Origin: an uncultured Mucispirillum sp.
Lineage (GTDB): Bacteria > Chrysiogenota > Deferribacteres > Deferribacterales > Mucispirillaceae
Reading direction: 5' to 3'
NCBI GenBank assembly: GCA_944325215.1
Contig: CALUZC010000004.1
Coordinates: 51,534 to 115,533 of the forward strand
DNA length: 64,000 nucleotides
Notes under the pieces: generated by a model
What the model was told of the DNA's origin: nothing
The model's input: only the letters and a program-made list of their open reading frames with translations
Database searches by the model: none
Position numbers and translations under genes: made by a program
In this document: in pieces, positions 43,966 through 54,210 of the stretch
How the letters are laid out: each line of letters begins with the position of its first letter
Position numbering within the stretch: the stretch's first letter is position 1

Positions 43966-45635
43966 ATAAGGAAAACAGACAAAATGAAGAACGCATGGAA
44001 GATTTTGAGTCATTTTTTGAAGTGTCTCTCCAGCAATATCGCCCAGGTGAAGTAGTAAGGGGCACAATAGTAGATATTAGAGATGATAAAGGGCTTGTAA
44101 ATTTTGGCTACAAAACTGAAGGCGTTGTATCAATGTCAGAACTAGAGGGTGCAAAAGTTGGCGATGAAGTAGAACTTAGCATTGTTAAAATGAATAATGA
44201 CGGAGTTATACTTTCTAAAAAAGCAATAAATGCAAAAGGCGACTTTAGTGCAATAAAAGAAAAAGAAAGCAGTGGCATACCTGTTGAAGTGAAAATTACT
44301 GAGTTTGTAAGCAATGATAAAACTAAGGGTTATCGTGGCAGAGTTGGCGAAATAGAAGCTTTTATTCCTGAAAATTTAATCGATATAAATTTAAAAGAAA
44401 TTGACCCTGCCAAATTTATTAATAAAGTGCTGCTTGCAAAAGTTTTAAGAGTGCATGGTGGTAAAAAACAATCAGTTGTTGTATCACCTCGCCACCATTT
44501 AGTTGAGGAAGCTAAAAAGAAAAAAGATGAGTTTTTTAATAAATATAAAGTAGGGGACAGCATTAAAGGTGTCGTTAAGACATTAAAAGACTATGGTGCG
44601 TTTATTAGTCTTGGTGGTATTGATGGTTTTCTACATAAAAATGAAATGAGCTGGGGCAGAGTAAAAAACCCTGCAAAATTTTTAGCAGAAAATGATAATG
44701 TGGAAGTAGTAATATTAGAAATAGATAAAGATACCAGTAAAGTAGCAGTTGGTATGAAACAGTTACAAAATGACCCATGGGATAATGCAGAGAAAAACTA
44801 CCCAGAAGGTTCATCAGTTAAAGGCACAGTTGTTGCAAGAAAAAGAGCTGGTTATGTTGTAGAAATTGCTGATGGTATAGATGGTTTTGTTCCAAATGAA
44901 GAAATAGGCTGGTTAAAACATTCAAAATCTACTCTTAATATTAAAGATATGGTAGAAGGCAGAGTTATAGGCTATGATAACGAAAGAAAACGCGTTATTA
45001 TGAGTGTTAAAGATTTACAGGATAACCCATGGACTACTCTTAAAAAAGAGCACCCAGAAGGTTCTGTTGTTAAAGGCACAATAAAAAGTATTACAGATTT
45101 TGGATTGTTTATAGATTTTGGCAGTATTTTAGATGGATTAGTGAGAAAAAGTGATGTTTCTTGGAGAGAAGAAATAGCAGATTTAAATACTGTTTATAAA
45201 GTTGGTGATACTGTTGAAGCTAAAATTTTAAACATTGATGAAGATAAAGAAAGAATTAGTTTAGGTATCAAGCAGTTAGAAGCAAACCCATGGAAAGAAG
45301 TAACAAAACTTTTACCACAGGGCAAAGCTGTTGAAGTTAAAATTACAGCAGTAAATAAACAAGGCTTAGAAGTGGAGCTTCCACTTGAAATGAAAGGCAT
45401 TATTGCTGTAAATGATTTAGACCCTGCAAAAGCTTCAGTTGATATGTATAATGTAGGTGATACTGTTACAGCAACAGTTATAAAAGCAGATAACAAAGAA
45501 AAGCAGGTTATTTTATCCATTAAAAAATACTTACAGGATTCTGAACGCAGGGAAACAAAAGAATATATGAAAAAAATGGAAACAAGCGAAGATTCAGGCT
45601 TTGGTAACATTTTTATGGATAAGTTTGATAAGTAA
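43962..45635 (+). CDS. rpsA: 30S ribosomal protein S1
   Basis: 557 aa with six S1 repeats; clear ones start at GEVVRGTIVDIRDDKGLVNFGYKTEG, GDSIKGVVKTLKDYGAFISLGG, GSSVKGTVVARKRAGYVVEI and GSVVKGTIKSITDFGLFIDFG. It helps mRNA bind to the 30S subunit, which may matter for phage genes with poor start codons. The ispH-rpsA linkage is seen in several phyla and is a fusion in some Clostridia. A strong terminator follows. Confidence 0.96.
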   Translation: MNKENRQNEERMEDFESFFEVSLQQYRPGEVVRGTIVDIRDDKGLVNFGYKTEGVVSMSELEGAKVGDEVELSIVKMNNDGVILSKKAINAKGDFSAIKEKESSGIPVEVKITEFVSNDKTKGYRGRVGEIEAFIPENLIDINLKEIDPAKFINKVLLAKVLRVHGGKKQSVVVSPRHHLVEEAKKKKDEFFNKYKVGDSIKGVVKTLKDYGAFISLGGIDGFLHKNEMSWGRVKNPAKFLAENDNVEVVILEIDKDTSKVAVGMKQLQNDPWDNAEKNYPEGSSVKGTVVARKRAGYVVEIADGIDGFVPNEEIGWLKHSKSTLNIKDMVEGRVIGYDNERKRVIMSVKDLQDNPWTTLKKEHPEGSVVKGTIKSITDFGLFIDFGSILDGLVRKSDVSWREEIADLNTVYKVGDTVEAKILNIDEDKERISLGIKQLEANPWKEVTKLLPQGKAVEVKITAVNKQGLEVELPLEMKGIIAVNDLDPAKASVDMYNVGDTVTATVIKADNKEKQVILSIKKYLQDSERRETKEYMKKMETSEDSGFGNIFMDKFDK

Positions 45636-45660
45636 GTAAAATAAAACTTATAAACTATTA

Positions 45661-45691
45661 AAAGGGCTTAAAGTAATTTAAGCCCTTTTTT
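45661..45691 (+). terminator. Intrinsic terminator after rpsA
   Basis: AAAGGGCTTAAA pairs with TTTAAGCCCTTT around GTAA, followed by a T-run to 45691. It ends the pheA-rpsA run. Confidence 0.95.
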
Positions 45692-45713
45692 GCAAACAGA
45701 GGGGTGGGGTAAT

Positions 45714-48266
45714 ATGGAAGAAACAATATTTCCAAAAACTATTCAATTAGGGGATTATGAATTCAAGTTTTTAACAGAACTAGAAGTAGAGAGAGATAGT
45801 CAAGGTAAGGTTATAACACAGACAACGGAAGAAATAATTGGGAAATATGAAGACCCTGCAAACTATTATAAAGGAATTTTTTGTAGCATAAATAACTATA
45901 ATCCAAAAGAAGTGATGATAAAAAATAATATATATAAAGATTTTGCAGGGTATTATTTTTTAATAACAGATAATAAAAAATTATTAAATGGTGTATCTTC
46001 ATCAAACAAAAACATTATAAAAAATATTAATGAGATAAATAAATTCAATGATAAAAACAATTTAAATAATATTACAAAAAATACAGGATTATCTAGTCTT
46101 AAAAATGGTAAAGATGGTTCAAGTAAAGGAAATCCAACATACTCAAAATTGAACATATTGACTGGTCTGATGAAAAAAGAAAATCATAAAGTTGCAGTAT
46201 ATGTTTATAAGGAAAATGATTTTAGTTATGATAAAAAATATGTTAATGAAATCAAATCCAATTTGGAAAATAGCCTTATAAACAACGGATATGAAAAAAT
46301 AACTTATGATTTAGAAAGAGGATATCCTTCAAAATATGAAATAAATGAAAATAAGGATGAGAAACTAATCAACAATGATATAGTAGAAAAAAAATATAAT
46401 TTAGCTCCCCATTATCAATGGATAGGTTACTTTAAAAACTTAACAGATAAAATATTAGAATATCAAAATAATAGAGACGAATTCAGAAAAAAAGTAATAA
46501 GTGGATTATCAGAATATTCTAAAATAGGTAATTATGAAATATCTGGTATAGACCCACTATCTTTTATATATGAACTTGCAAGGTTATGGATAAGGAAAGA
46601 TAAAAAGATAATATATAATAAAGTGGCAGAAGAATTTAATATTCAATGTGATTTAGAGAATATAGATAAATGGATATTTTTAAATCCAATCCGTAATACA
46701 TTTTTTTACTATGGTAATGAATTGCAAAATAATAATATTCATTGGGATATTTTTATTATGGCAAAGAATACTAAATTTATAGATGAAAAAATATTTCAAA
46801 ATATTTTAGAAATTAAAAATATCAGTATTGCTAAACTAACACAAGTTCTAAGTATTATAGAGCCAGATAAATATATACCTTATGACCAGAGAACAACAAA
46901 TTACAGTCATATAAATTATAATAAAAATGAATATCAATATATCAATTATAAAAAACATATAGAGCTTATACAAAATTTATTTCCAAAATGCAGTTTATAT
47001 GAAGCCAGTATATTTATGAAAATAAATGATAGAATAAAAAAGAATTTAAACAGAAAGATATACCAAATATCTTCTTATATGCGTAATGGAGATAATGAAA
47101 AAGATGACCATATAGAAATATTCTATAAAGATAGTGTAGTATATGTTGATGGAGAAAAAAGTAGTGGAAGTGGGGCTACACCATATCCCATTCATGAACC
47201 AAAAAAAGGCGATATAATTGTTGCACGGTATGGAAGCAGAGTAAATGGGCTGGGTATTATTATTAATAATCAATATGAAACAGGTTTTACATTAGATAAA
47301 AGAATATATATAGTATGGGCTAATAAAACATCATATGATAATATATTACGTAAACCGCAAGATATTGCATTAAAAGAAATGACAGAACAAGATATACTAC
47401 AATGTAAAAATGTATATAGAGAAACTTTTAAAATGTTAGGGATTGATGATATGGAGTATAAAGAAATTAATGATATAAAAAATATATTAGAATTCAAAAA
47501 ACAAATAATCTTACAGGGTGCACCAGGAACAGGTAAAACATATACCGCTAAGAAAGTAGCAGAAGCAATGGGTTGTGGCTATGAAGTAATTCAATTTCAT
47601 CCATCATACACATATGAAGATTTTGTAAGGGGAATATCTGCCAAATCAGAAAATGGAAATATTAGTTATGAAATAGAAGATAAAATATTAATGAATGCAG
47701 TAAAAGAAGCAGAAGATAAACCTTATATATTAATAATAGATGAAATAAATAGAGCTAACCTGCCTTCAGTATTAGGGGAGCTTTTATATGCTTTAGAATA
47801 CAGGGGCGAAGAAGTAAAATGCCCATACGGAGAAAGTATAATAATACCAGAAAATTTATATATTATAGGAACAATGAATACAGCAGATAGAAGTATTGGA
47901 AGTATAGATTATGCCATAAGAAGAAGATTTGCTTTTTATACCATAACCTCAAATAAAGAAATAATAGAAGATGAAGAAGCACAAAAATTATATGACAGTA
48001 TTTATAATATAATTAAAACACATATTTCAGATGAATATCATATAGAAGATATAATGGTGGGGCATAGTTATTTTTTACCAAAAGAAGATAATGATTATGT
48101 TGGTAATTATTTAGAGCTTTCACTTCATTATAATATTATACCACTTTTAATGGAATATTATAAAGACGGAATATTGGTAGATAAAGATAATATAGAAAAT
48201 AACGATAATAACAGCGTGTTAAACAAAATAAAAAATTTGAAAAATTATTTTAATAGTGAAGAATAA
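45714..48266 (+). CDS. mcrB: McrB-type GTPase subunit of a McrBC restriction system
   Basis: 850 aa. The AAA+ domain is C-terminal (about 595-800): Walker A GAPGTGKTYTAK, Walker B YILIIDEINRANLP, and the McrB-specific GTP motif MNTADRSIGSIDYAIRRRF. The long N-terminal part (about 1-590) is Asn/Lys/Ile-rich and unlike E. coli McrB; a segment around 470-540 with GDIIVARYGSRVNGLGIII could be an EVE/PUA-like modified-base reader. ATG 45714 follows GGGGTGGGG; an upstream TTG lies in the rpsA terminator. GTP-driven translocation feeds McrC. Confidence 0.92.
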   Translation: MEETIFPKTIQLGDYEFKFLTELEVERDSQGKVITQTTEEIIGKYEDPANYYKGIFCSINNYNPKEVMIKNNIYKDFAGYYFLITDNKKLLNGVSSSNKNIIKNINEINKFNDKNNLNNITKNTGLSSLKNGKDGSSKGNPTYSKLNILTGLMKKENHKVAVYVYKENDFSYDKKYVNEIKSNLENSLINNGYEKITYDLERGYPSKYEINENKDEKLINNDIVEKKYNLAPHYQWIGYFKNLTDKILEYQNNRDEFRKKVISGLSEYSKIGNYEISGIDPLSFIYELARLWIRKDKKIIYNKVAEEFNIQCDLENIDKWIFLNPIRNTFFYYGNELQNNNIHWDIFIMAKNTKFIDEKIFQNILEIKNISIAKLTQVLSIIEPDKYIPYDQRTTNYSHINYNKNEYQYINYKKHIELIQNLFPKCSLYEASIFMKINDRIKKNLNRKIYQISSYMRNGDNEKDDHIEIFYKDSVVYVDGEKSSGSGATPYPIHEPKKGDIIVARYGSRVNGLGIIINNQYETGFTLDKRIYIVWANKTSYDNILRKPQDIALKEMTEQDILQCKNVYRETFKMLGIDDMEYKEINDIKNILEFKKQIILQGAPGTGKTYTAKKVAEAMGCGYEVIQFHPSYTYEDFVRGISAKSENGNISYEIEDKILMNAVKEAEDKPYILIIDEINRANLPSVLGELLYALEYRGEEVKCPYGESIIIPENLYIIGTMNTADRSIGSIDYAIRRRFAFYTITSNKEIIEDEEAQKLYDSIYNIIKTHISDEYHIEDIMVGHSYFLPKEDNDYVGNYLELSLHYNIIPLLMEYYKDGILVDKDNIENNDNNSVLNKIKNLKNYFNSEE

Positions 48267-49582
48267 TGATAATATGCCAAGAACATGAAAGTATAAAAAT
48301 TATACAAGAAAAAGCAGATGTTTTATTAAAACATAAAAATAAACTAGAAGAATACAGGTTGGAAATAAGCAATAATAGCCTTGAAACAGGGTATAATATT
48401 GGTTTATGCAGTATAGAAGATATTATTATTAAAATTGAACCTAAATTTAATAATGATAATGTAAAAATTGATATACTTAAAATGTTAAATGAATGTTTAA
48501 AAGATAGTAAAGTCTACTCCCATTTATCAGGCTGTTATAAAATATATTATAATGAAAAGCCCATAAATATAGAAAACCAGTTATGCAGCAGTCTGTATTT
48601 ATTTATAGTTCATATGTTTATAAAGGTGCTGCAGGAAACAGTAAAAAATGGGCTTTATAAAAGTTTTTATAAAGAAGAATATATTTTAAAAGGTAAAGTA
48701 AAAGGAAAACTTTTAATAAAAGATACTATAAATATACATTTAAAAGAAAATGTGAAATTAAAAAATAAATGTATATACGAAACACATGTTATAAATAATC
48801 TTGAAAACCAAATATTAAAACATGCATTAAAAAAAGCAGAAATATTTGCTCTAACAAACACTCAAAAAGAAAGCCTATACAAAGAAATATGTATGGTAAA
48901 AGAAAGTTTTAATGGAATAGATGACAGAAGTATAAAAGATATGGATTTTAAAAAAATAAATAAAAGAATAATACATAAGGGTTATAAAGAAAGCTTAAAA
49001 TTAGCATATGAAGTAATAAAAATACTAGATAAAAATATATATAATAATGGAAGAGTAAATAGAGTATATCCTTTTTATATAGATATGCCAGAACTTTTTG
49101 AAAGATACTGTGAAGTAAAATTGAGAAAACATATATCAGATAAATTTTTAAAAGTAGGCTATAAGCAAGATGATAAAGATAGTAAAACAAAAATTAGAGC
49201 TTTACGACCTGATTTTATAATTACAAAAGGTGAAACAATAAACGCACCATATATATTAGATAGTAAATACAGCGTAAAATATGCAGATATAGAAAAACAA
49301 AATGATAGTGAAGAAAATATAAAGGATAAAATAGGTTTAATAAAAGACCATTTAGAACAGTTAAGCCTTTATGGTAGAACAAAAAAATTACAGGAAAAAG
49401 CAAATGCAGAAAATTCATCAGAAGTAAATTTATGTATATTATATCCTGTAATAAGTAATGAAACAGTAGAATATGATTTTGAAAAATTAAAAGAAAAAAG
49501 TGGAATAGAAAATAAATACAATTCAAAGAATATAGAAAAAATGTATTATCTGCCAATAAAAATACCAACCTTGAAAAATTAA
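48266..49582 (+). CDS. mcrC: McrC-type endonuclease subunit
   Basis: 438 aa. The N-terminal half is a McrC/LlaJI-like domain; the nuclease motif PD-(D/E)xK is RPDFIITKGETINAPYILDSKYS near residues 315-340. It cuts DNA holding modified cytosines when activated by McrB. It overlaps mcrB by one base (TAATG), so the two are translated together. Confidence 0.92.
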   Translation: MIICQEHESIKIIQEKADVLLKHKNKLEEYRLEISNNSLETGYNIGLCSIEDIIIKIEPKFNNDNVKIDILKMLNECLKDSKVYSHLSGCYKIYYNEKPINIENQLCSSLYLFIVHMFIKVLQETVKNGLYKSFYKEEYILKGKVKGKLLIKDTINIHLKENVKLKNKCIYETHVINNLENQILKHALKKAEIFALTNTQKESLYKEICMVKESFNGIDDRSIKDMDFKKINKRIIHKGYKESLKLAYEVIKILDKNIYNNGRVNRVYPFYIDMPELFERYCEVKLRKHISDKFLKVGYKQDDKDSKTKIRALRPDFIITKGETINAPYILDSKYSVKYADIEKQNDSEENIKDKIGLIKDHLEQLSLYGRTKKLQEKANAENSSEVNLCILYPVISNETVEYDFEKLKEKSGIENKYNSKNIEKMYYLPIKIPTLKN

Positions 49583-49674
49583 TAAGTAAAATTATGTAGC
49601 TTTTGCACTTCTTTATTGATTTTTTTTAAAAGTATGGCAATATTATTAAAAAGTTAAAATTATAAGGAAACATT

Positions 49675-51006
49675 ATGGATATAGTTATTGCAATTATAGT
49701 GCTGGGAGTGCTTGTATTTGTCCACGAGCTTGGTCATTTTCTTGTGGCAAAGTGGGCTAATGTTTATGTAGAAAAATTTTCTATAGGATTTGGACCTGTG
49801 CTTTTAAGTAAAAAATATGGCGAAACTGAATATGTACTTTCTGCTTTGCCTTTGGGTGGGTATGTAAAAATGTATGGGGAGCAAAATGATGATGAGCCTG
49901 GTAAAGAAACATACGACCCTGCAAAAGAAGGCAGGTCATTTAGGGATAAATCTGCATGGCATAAAGCAGCCATTATTATAGCAGGCCCACTTTTTAATGT
50001 AATATTTGCTATTATAATATTCTGGGCTTTATATATGAGTGGTATTCCTTCATTTCAAGCAGTAGTAGGGGAAGTGGAAAAAGGCTCTGTGGCAGAAATG
50101 GCAGGGCTTAAAACTGGTGATACAATAATCTCAGTTAATAATGAAAAAGTACGCTCTTGGAACGAGTTTGCTTCAATTATAGCAGAAATGCCAAATGAAA
50201 AAGTAGATATTACTTTAAGTGATAATAGAAAAATATCACTAACAGTATCAGAAAAAGAAGTTAATGATATTTTTGGTGATAAGGAAAAAATAGGATACAT
50301 TGGAGCATCACTTCAAATTGATGCAATAATCGGTGAAGTAATGCCATCAAGTGCTGCAGAAAAAGCAGGCTTTTTAAAAGATGATAAAATTATAAGTATA
50401 AATGGTGAGAAAATTACTTCATGGAGCAATTCTGCCACATATATTAGAGGTAATCCTGATAAAGAATTACTTGTGGAAGTAGAGCGTGCAGGAAAAATTA
50501 TAGAGTTAAAAGTAACACCAAAACCTAATAAACAGGTGATAGATGGTAAGGAACAGACAATAGGTTTAATAGGAATTGCACCAATTGATGGTAACGCAAC
50601 AGTTCATTATGGACCAATAGCTGCTATGGGTATGGGGTTAGAAAAGTCATACGAGCTTACAAAAATGATATATATTGGTTTTGGAAAATTAATTAAGCAG
50701 GAAATCCCTTCAGATTCTTTAGGTGGTCCAATATTAATTGTGCAAACTGCAGCACAATCTGCCGATTCTGGTTTTTCTACACTGCTTATATTTATGGCAG
50801 CTATCAGTATAAATTTAGCTGTTTTTAACCTGCTGCCAATACCTGTTTTAGACGGTGGTCAGCTTGCTATTATTACAGCAGAAGGGGTAATGGGGCGTCC
50901 ACTTGGAGAAAAAGCATTAGGAGCATTTCAAATGTTTGGACTTGTAATAATACTTTCCTTAATGGTTTTTGCATTTTATAACGATATAATGCGTTTAATA
51001 CGATAG
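49675..51006 (+). CDS. rseP: RIP metalloprotease RseP (site-2 protease)
   Basis: 443 aa. Zinc motif HELGH at residues 17-21 in the first membrane helix, two PDZ domains (about 120-200 and 210-290), and the third ligand in LLPIPVLDGGQL near residue 390, then a last helix. It cuts anti-sigma factors in the inner membrane and clears signal peptides. A dxr gene often sits upstream in other bacteria but is absent here. Confidence 0.95.
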   Translation: MDIVIAIIVLGVLVFVHELGHFLVAKWANVYVEKFSIGFGPVLLSKKYGETEYVLSALPLGGYVKMYGEQNDDEPGKETYDPAKEGRSFRDKSAWHKAAIIIAGPLFNVIFAIIIFWALYMSGIPSFQAVVGEVEKGSVAEMAGLKTGDTIISVNNEKVRSWNEFASIIAEMPNEKVDITLSDNRKISLTVSEKEVNDIFGDKEKIGYIGASLQIDAIIGEVMPSSAAEKAGFLKDDKIISINGEKITSWSNSATYIRGNPDKELLVEVERAGKIIELKVTPKPNKQVIDGKEQTIGLIGIAPIDGNATVHYGPIAAMGMGLEKSYELTKMIYIGFGKLIKQEIPSDSLGGPILIVQTAAQSADSGFSTLLIFMAAISINLAVFNLLPIPVLDGGQLAIITAEGVMGRPLGEKALGAFQMFGLVIILSLMVFAFYNDIMRLIR

Positions 51007-51097
51007 ATAAGTATTTGATAATACTTAATATAATACAGTAATTATTGCTATTAGGAATAATATTTAATTGAATTTATAAATAACTACCAGTATATTA

Positions 51098-51125
51098 GAA
51101 AAAGCCTGAAAAATCAGGCTTTTTA
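51098..51125. terminator. Bidirectional terminator between rseP and tetR-type gene
   Basis: AAAAGCCTGA pairs with TCAGGCTTTT around AAAA. T-runs lie on both sides, so it can end both the plus-strand rseP and the minus-strand regulator. Confidence 0.9.
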
Positions 51126-51128
51126 ATA

Positions 51129-51716
51129 TTATTTTTTACTTTTTAATGTTGGGAACTGTTTTGCATATGACATGATTTCTGTAAAATAATCACCAGATAA
51201 AATTTTTATAACAAACATAGTAACATCTTCTATAGATATTTTATCTTCATCTGCATGCCACTGTTTAAAAGCCATAGTAAGCCCACCTGCAATAAATGAG
51301 TTTGCAACACTGTCGCCTACAGAAATGGAGCCACGTTCATAAAGTATTGTTTTATCAAGATGCTCTTTTAAAATATCAGCTAATATTCCACCTAAAACTT
51401 CACTAGAATAAAGTTGTGAAAGTTTTTCATCTTCTGTGATGCCTAGTAGAAAGAATAATATTAAATCATACAGTGAGTTAACACCGTTTGTTTTGGCCTG
51501 CCTGCGCCATTCAGCAAAAGTTCCTGCTAAATAAAACCTAATAACATCTTCTTTTGTGCCATATAATGAATAAAAAGTCTGCCTTGAAATCCCTGCTTTA
51601 GAACATATTTCTTTAATGGATACATCGTAATAGGCTTTTTCTTGAAGTAATTCAAAAAAAGATTCTGCTATTAACTTTTGAGACTTAACTGCTGTCTTGT
51701 GTTTCCCTGTATACAT
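51129..51716 (-). CDS. TetR/AcrR-family transcriptional regulator
   Basis: 195 aa. Residues about 10-58 form the TetR helix-turn-helix: ESFFELLQEKAYYDVSIKEICSKAGISRQTFYSLYGTKEDVI. The C-terminal part matches the TetR_C_7-like helical ligand domain only loosely. It diverges from the aminotransferase gene across about 220 bases, so it may control itself and that operon. Its ligand is unknown. Confidence 0.9.
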   Translation of the reverse strand: MYTGKHKTAVKSQKLIAESFFELLQEKAYYDVSIKEICSKAGISRQTFYSLYGTKEDVIRFYLAGTFAEWRRQAKTNGVNSLYDLILFFLLGITEDEKLSQLYSSEVLGGILADILKEHLDKTILYERGSISVGDSVANSFIAGGLTMAFKQWHADEDKISIEDVTMFVIKILSGDYFTEIMSYAKQFPTLKSKK

Positions 51717-51935
51717 AGATATTATAATCCCCTATTTAAAAATGCTACTAAGTGGTTAACTAAACAACATAAGTATTATAATGTAAAAAATAATAATAAG
51801 CAACAGTTATTAAAAAATACATATAAATAGAGAAAGTAAAAAATATTAATAAAAATAAAATTTTTATAGTAAAATTAAATGTATTAGTATATAATCTCAA
51901 GGTCTAAGGACTATTATTTTATAATGAGGTATAAA
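51717..51935. promoter_or_regulatory. Divergent promoter region of the TetR gene and aminotransferase operon
   Basis: AT-rich gap. A TATAAT box lies near 51889-51896 before the aminotransferase, with a poor -35. Around 51745-51765 AGTGGTTAACTAA has a GTTAAC core and could be part of an operator for the regulator. No further gene. Confidence 0.4.
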
Positions 51936-53090
51936 ATGCTTAAAAAATATCTAATTACTCCGGGGCCAACAGCAGTGCCAGAGCAGGTTTTACTTGATAT
52001 GGCTCGCCCTATGATACACCATAGAACACCAGAATTTGAAGCTATCTTTAAAGAGGCAAGGAATGGTTTAAAAAAGGTATTTAAAACAGAACAGGAACCT
52101 TTAATTCTTGCCAGCAGTGGAACAGGAGCTATGGAATCAGCCGTTGTTAATACTCTTAATAGAGAAGATAAAGTGCTTGTTATCAACGGTGGTAAATTTG
52201 GAGAACGTTGGATAAAAATATGCCAAACATACGGAATAGAAGTATCCACTATTGATTTAGAATGGGGACACTCTGTTTGTGCTAAAGATGTTAAAGCATT
52301 TTTAGATAAAAACCCAGATACAAAGGCAGTATTTGTGCAGGGCAGTGAAACATCTACAACAGTATATCACCCTGTAGAAGAGCTTGCAGTTATTACAAAA
52401 AATATGCCTGAAACATTGCTTATAGTAGATGGTATTACTAGTGCAGGTGTGCATGATACTCGTTTTGATGAGTGGGGTATAGATATATTAATTACAGGAA
52501 GCCAAAAAGCATTTATGCTGCCACCTGGGCTTGCTTTTATAACATTAAGCCAAAAAGCATGGAGTGTGGTTGAAAAATCAAGGCTTCCTAAATTTTATTT
52601 TAACCTAAAAACAGAACTTAAAAACCAGATGAAAAATACTACAGCATGGACTGCAGGTGTAAGCCTGATAATTGGTCTTAAAACAGTAATAGATATGATG
52701 GAAAAAGAAGGAATAGATAATGTTTTCAAACGCCATGCAGTTAATGCAGAAGCCACAAGGCAGGCAGTAAAAGCATTAGGACTAGAACTTTTAGCAAAAG
52801 ATTTACCATCAAATGCGGCAACTGGCTGTTTTTTACCTGAGAATATAGATGGCAAAGCCTTTGTTAAATATTTAAGGGATAAATGCGGTGTATCTTTAGC
52901 AGGTGGGCAGGACCACTTAGCAGGTAAAATACTTCGTATTTCTCATCTTGGCTACCATGATGCATTTGATACAATAACAGCAATAAGTGCCATAGAAATG
53001 GGGCTTGTAAAATTTGGTGCAAACATTGAGCTTGGCAAAGGAGTTGCAGCTGCTCAAAAAGTATTAATGGGAGAAATGCCAGCTATATGA
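51936..53090 (+). CDS. Class V aminotransferase, serine/alanine-glyoxylate type
   Basis: 384 aa. Class V PLP enzyme with ITPGPTAVPEQV at the N-terminus, SSGTGAMESAVVN, VDGITSAGVHD and the PLP lysine in TGSQKAFMLPPG. Relatives use serine, alanine or phosphoserine with glyoxylate or pyruvate. Such a gene often supplies glycine or serine in anaerobes. ATG 51936 follows GAGGT; an upstream start at 51924 is weaker. Coupled to hisZ by ATGA. Confidence 0.9.
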   Translation: MLKKYLITPGPTAVPEQVLLDMARPMIHHRTPEFEAIFKEARNGLKKVFKTEQEPLILASSGTGAMESAVVNTLNREDKVLVINGGKFGERWIKICQTYGIEVSTIDLEWGHSVCAKDVKAFLDKNPDTKAVFVQGSETSTTVYHPVEELAVITKNMPETLLIVDGITSAGVHDTRFDEWGIDILITGSQKAFMLPPGLAFITLSQKAWSVVEKSRLPKFYFNLKTELKNQMKNTTAWTAGVSLIIGLKTVIDMMEKEGIDNVFKRHAVNAEATRQAVKALGLELLAKDLPSNAATGCFLPENIDGKAFVKYLRDKCGVSLAGGQDHLAGKILRISHLGYHDAFDTITAISAIEMGLVKFGANIELGKGVAAAQKVLMGEMPAI

Positions 53091-54202
53091 CAAATATAAC
53101 CCACGACCAAAATATAGAAAGAAGCAGCAGGGTAAGGCAGGCTTTAAATATTATTGACAGCACACTAATGCAGTATGGTTATGTGGAACTAAACCTGCCT
53201 ATTTATGAATATTATGATTTACTTTCAGATACAGTTTTCAATTTTTCAGATGAAAGTATTATCCGTTTTATAGACAGGCATACAGGTAAAACATTGGTTT
53301 TACGCCCAGACTTTACTCCACAGGTTTGCAGAATAGTAAGTGGTATAGATAATATTACACTACCCTTTAGAGCAAGCTATAAGGGGACAGTTTTTCGTTC
53401 TGTAGAAAAAGATAGAGGCGTAAAAAGTGAAGAAAACCAAACAGGCTGGGAAATATTTGGTGAAGAAAGTTTATATGCTGATATGGAAATAGTGCTGATT
53501 TGCCATAATGCCTTAAAAAATCTTGGGCTTAAAGGTTATTCATTTACTTTTGGAGATACTGTTTTCATAACAAAACTAAGAAAACATTTAAAAGAAAATA
53601 GTAATGCAATATTGCAAACAGTCTCTGAAAGGCGTGTTCATGATGTAAAAAAAATCATTGAAAACATGGATATTGATAATAATGTAAAATCATTTATAGA
53701 AAAACTACCGATTAGTTTTGGTGGAATAGAAGTAATAGATGAATTAATTAAAACAAGTAGTAGTTTTGATAAAGAAATATCATCAAGGCTTGAAGTAATA
53801 AAAAATCTATTTAACAGCCTAATAGACTGTGGTATAGATGAAAATATGCTCATATTTGATGGTGGAGAATCAAGAGGGCTTGATTACTATACAGGCATAC
53901 ATTTTGAAATAGTCCATGAAAATTTTGGCTACGCATTAGGCGGTGGCGGCAGGTATGATAATCTTATGGCTAAATTTGGTAAGGATATAACAGCCTGTGG
54001 TGCAGCATTAAATATAGATAATTTACTACATTTTCCAATATGCAGTGCAGGTGCAAAAACGTATGACTATCTAATTTTAGGTGCAGAAAACTTTAAAAAA
54101 GCTATAGAATTACGCAGTAGTGGAAAAAGCGTTATATTTGTAGCAGATAAAAATAAAAAAGATATATTTGAGAGTAGCTATACTTTTAAAAATATAATTT
54201 AA
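53087..54202 (+). CDS. hisZ: ATP phosphoribosyltransferase regulatory subunit
   Basis: 371 aa. HisRS-like fold without the tRNA-binding end: motif 2 region LVLRPDFTPQVCRIVS, FRSVEKDRGVKSEENQTGWEIFGE, and motif 3 YYTGIHFEIVHENFGYALGGGGRYDNLM. It activates and gives feedback control to the short HisG enzyme of histidine synthesis. hisG is not next to it. The ACA/GDS tRNA synthetase tail is missing, which supports HisZ over HisS. Confidence 0.9.
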   Translation: MTNITHDQNIERSSRVRQALNIIDSTLMQYGYVELNLPIYEYYDLLSDTVFNFSDESIIRFIDRHTGKTLVLRPDFTPQVCRIVSGIDNITLPFRASYKGTVFRSVEKDRGVKSEENQTGWEIFGEESLYADMEIVLICHNALKNLGLKGYSFTFGDTVFITKLRKHLKENSNAILQTVSERRVHDVKKIIENMDIDNNVKSFIEKLPISFGGIEVIDELIKTSSSFDKEISSRLEVIKNLFNSLIDCGIDENMLIFDGGESRGLDYYTGIHFEIVHENFGYALGGGGRYDNLMAKFGKDITACGAALNIDNLLHFPICSAGAKTYDYLILGAENFKKAIELRSSGKSVIFVADKNKKDIFESSYTFKNII

Positions 54203-54210
54203 CGGGGGAT

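Noticed and set aside
45690..45713. McrB start at TTG 45690
   Set aside because: Falls in the T-run of the rpsA terminator; ATG 45714 has a strong ribosome-binding site.
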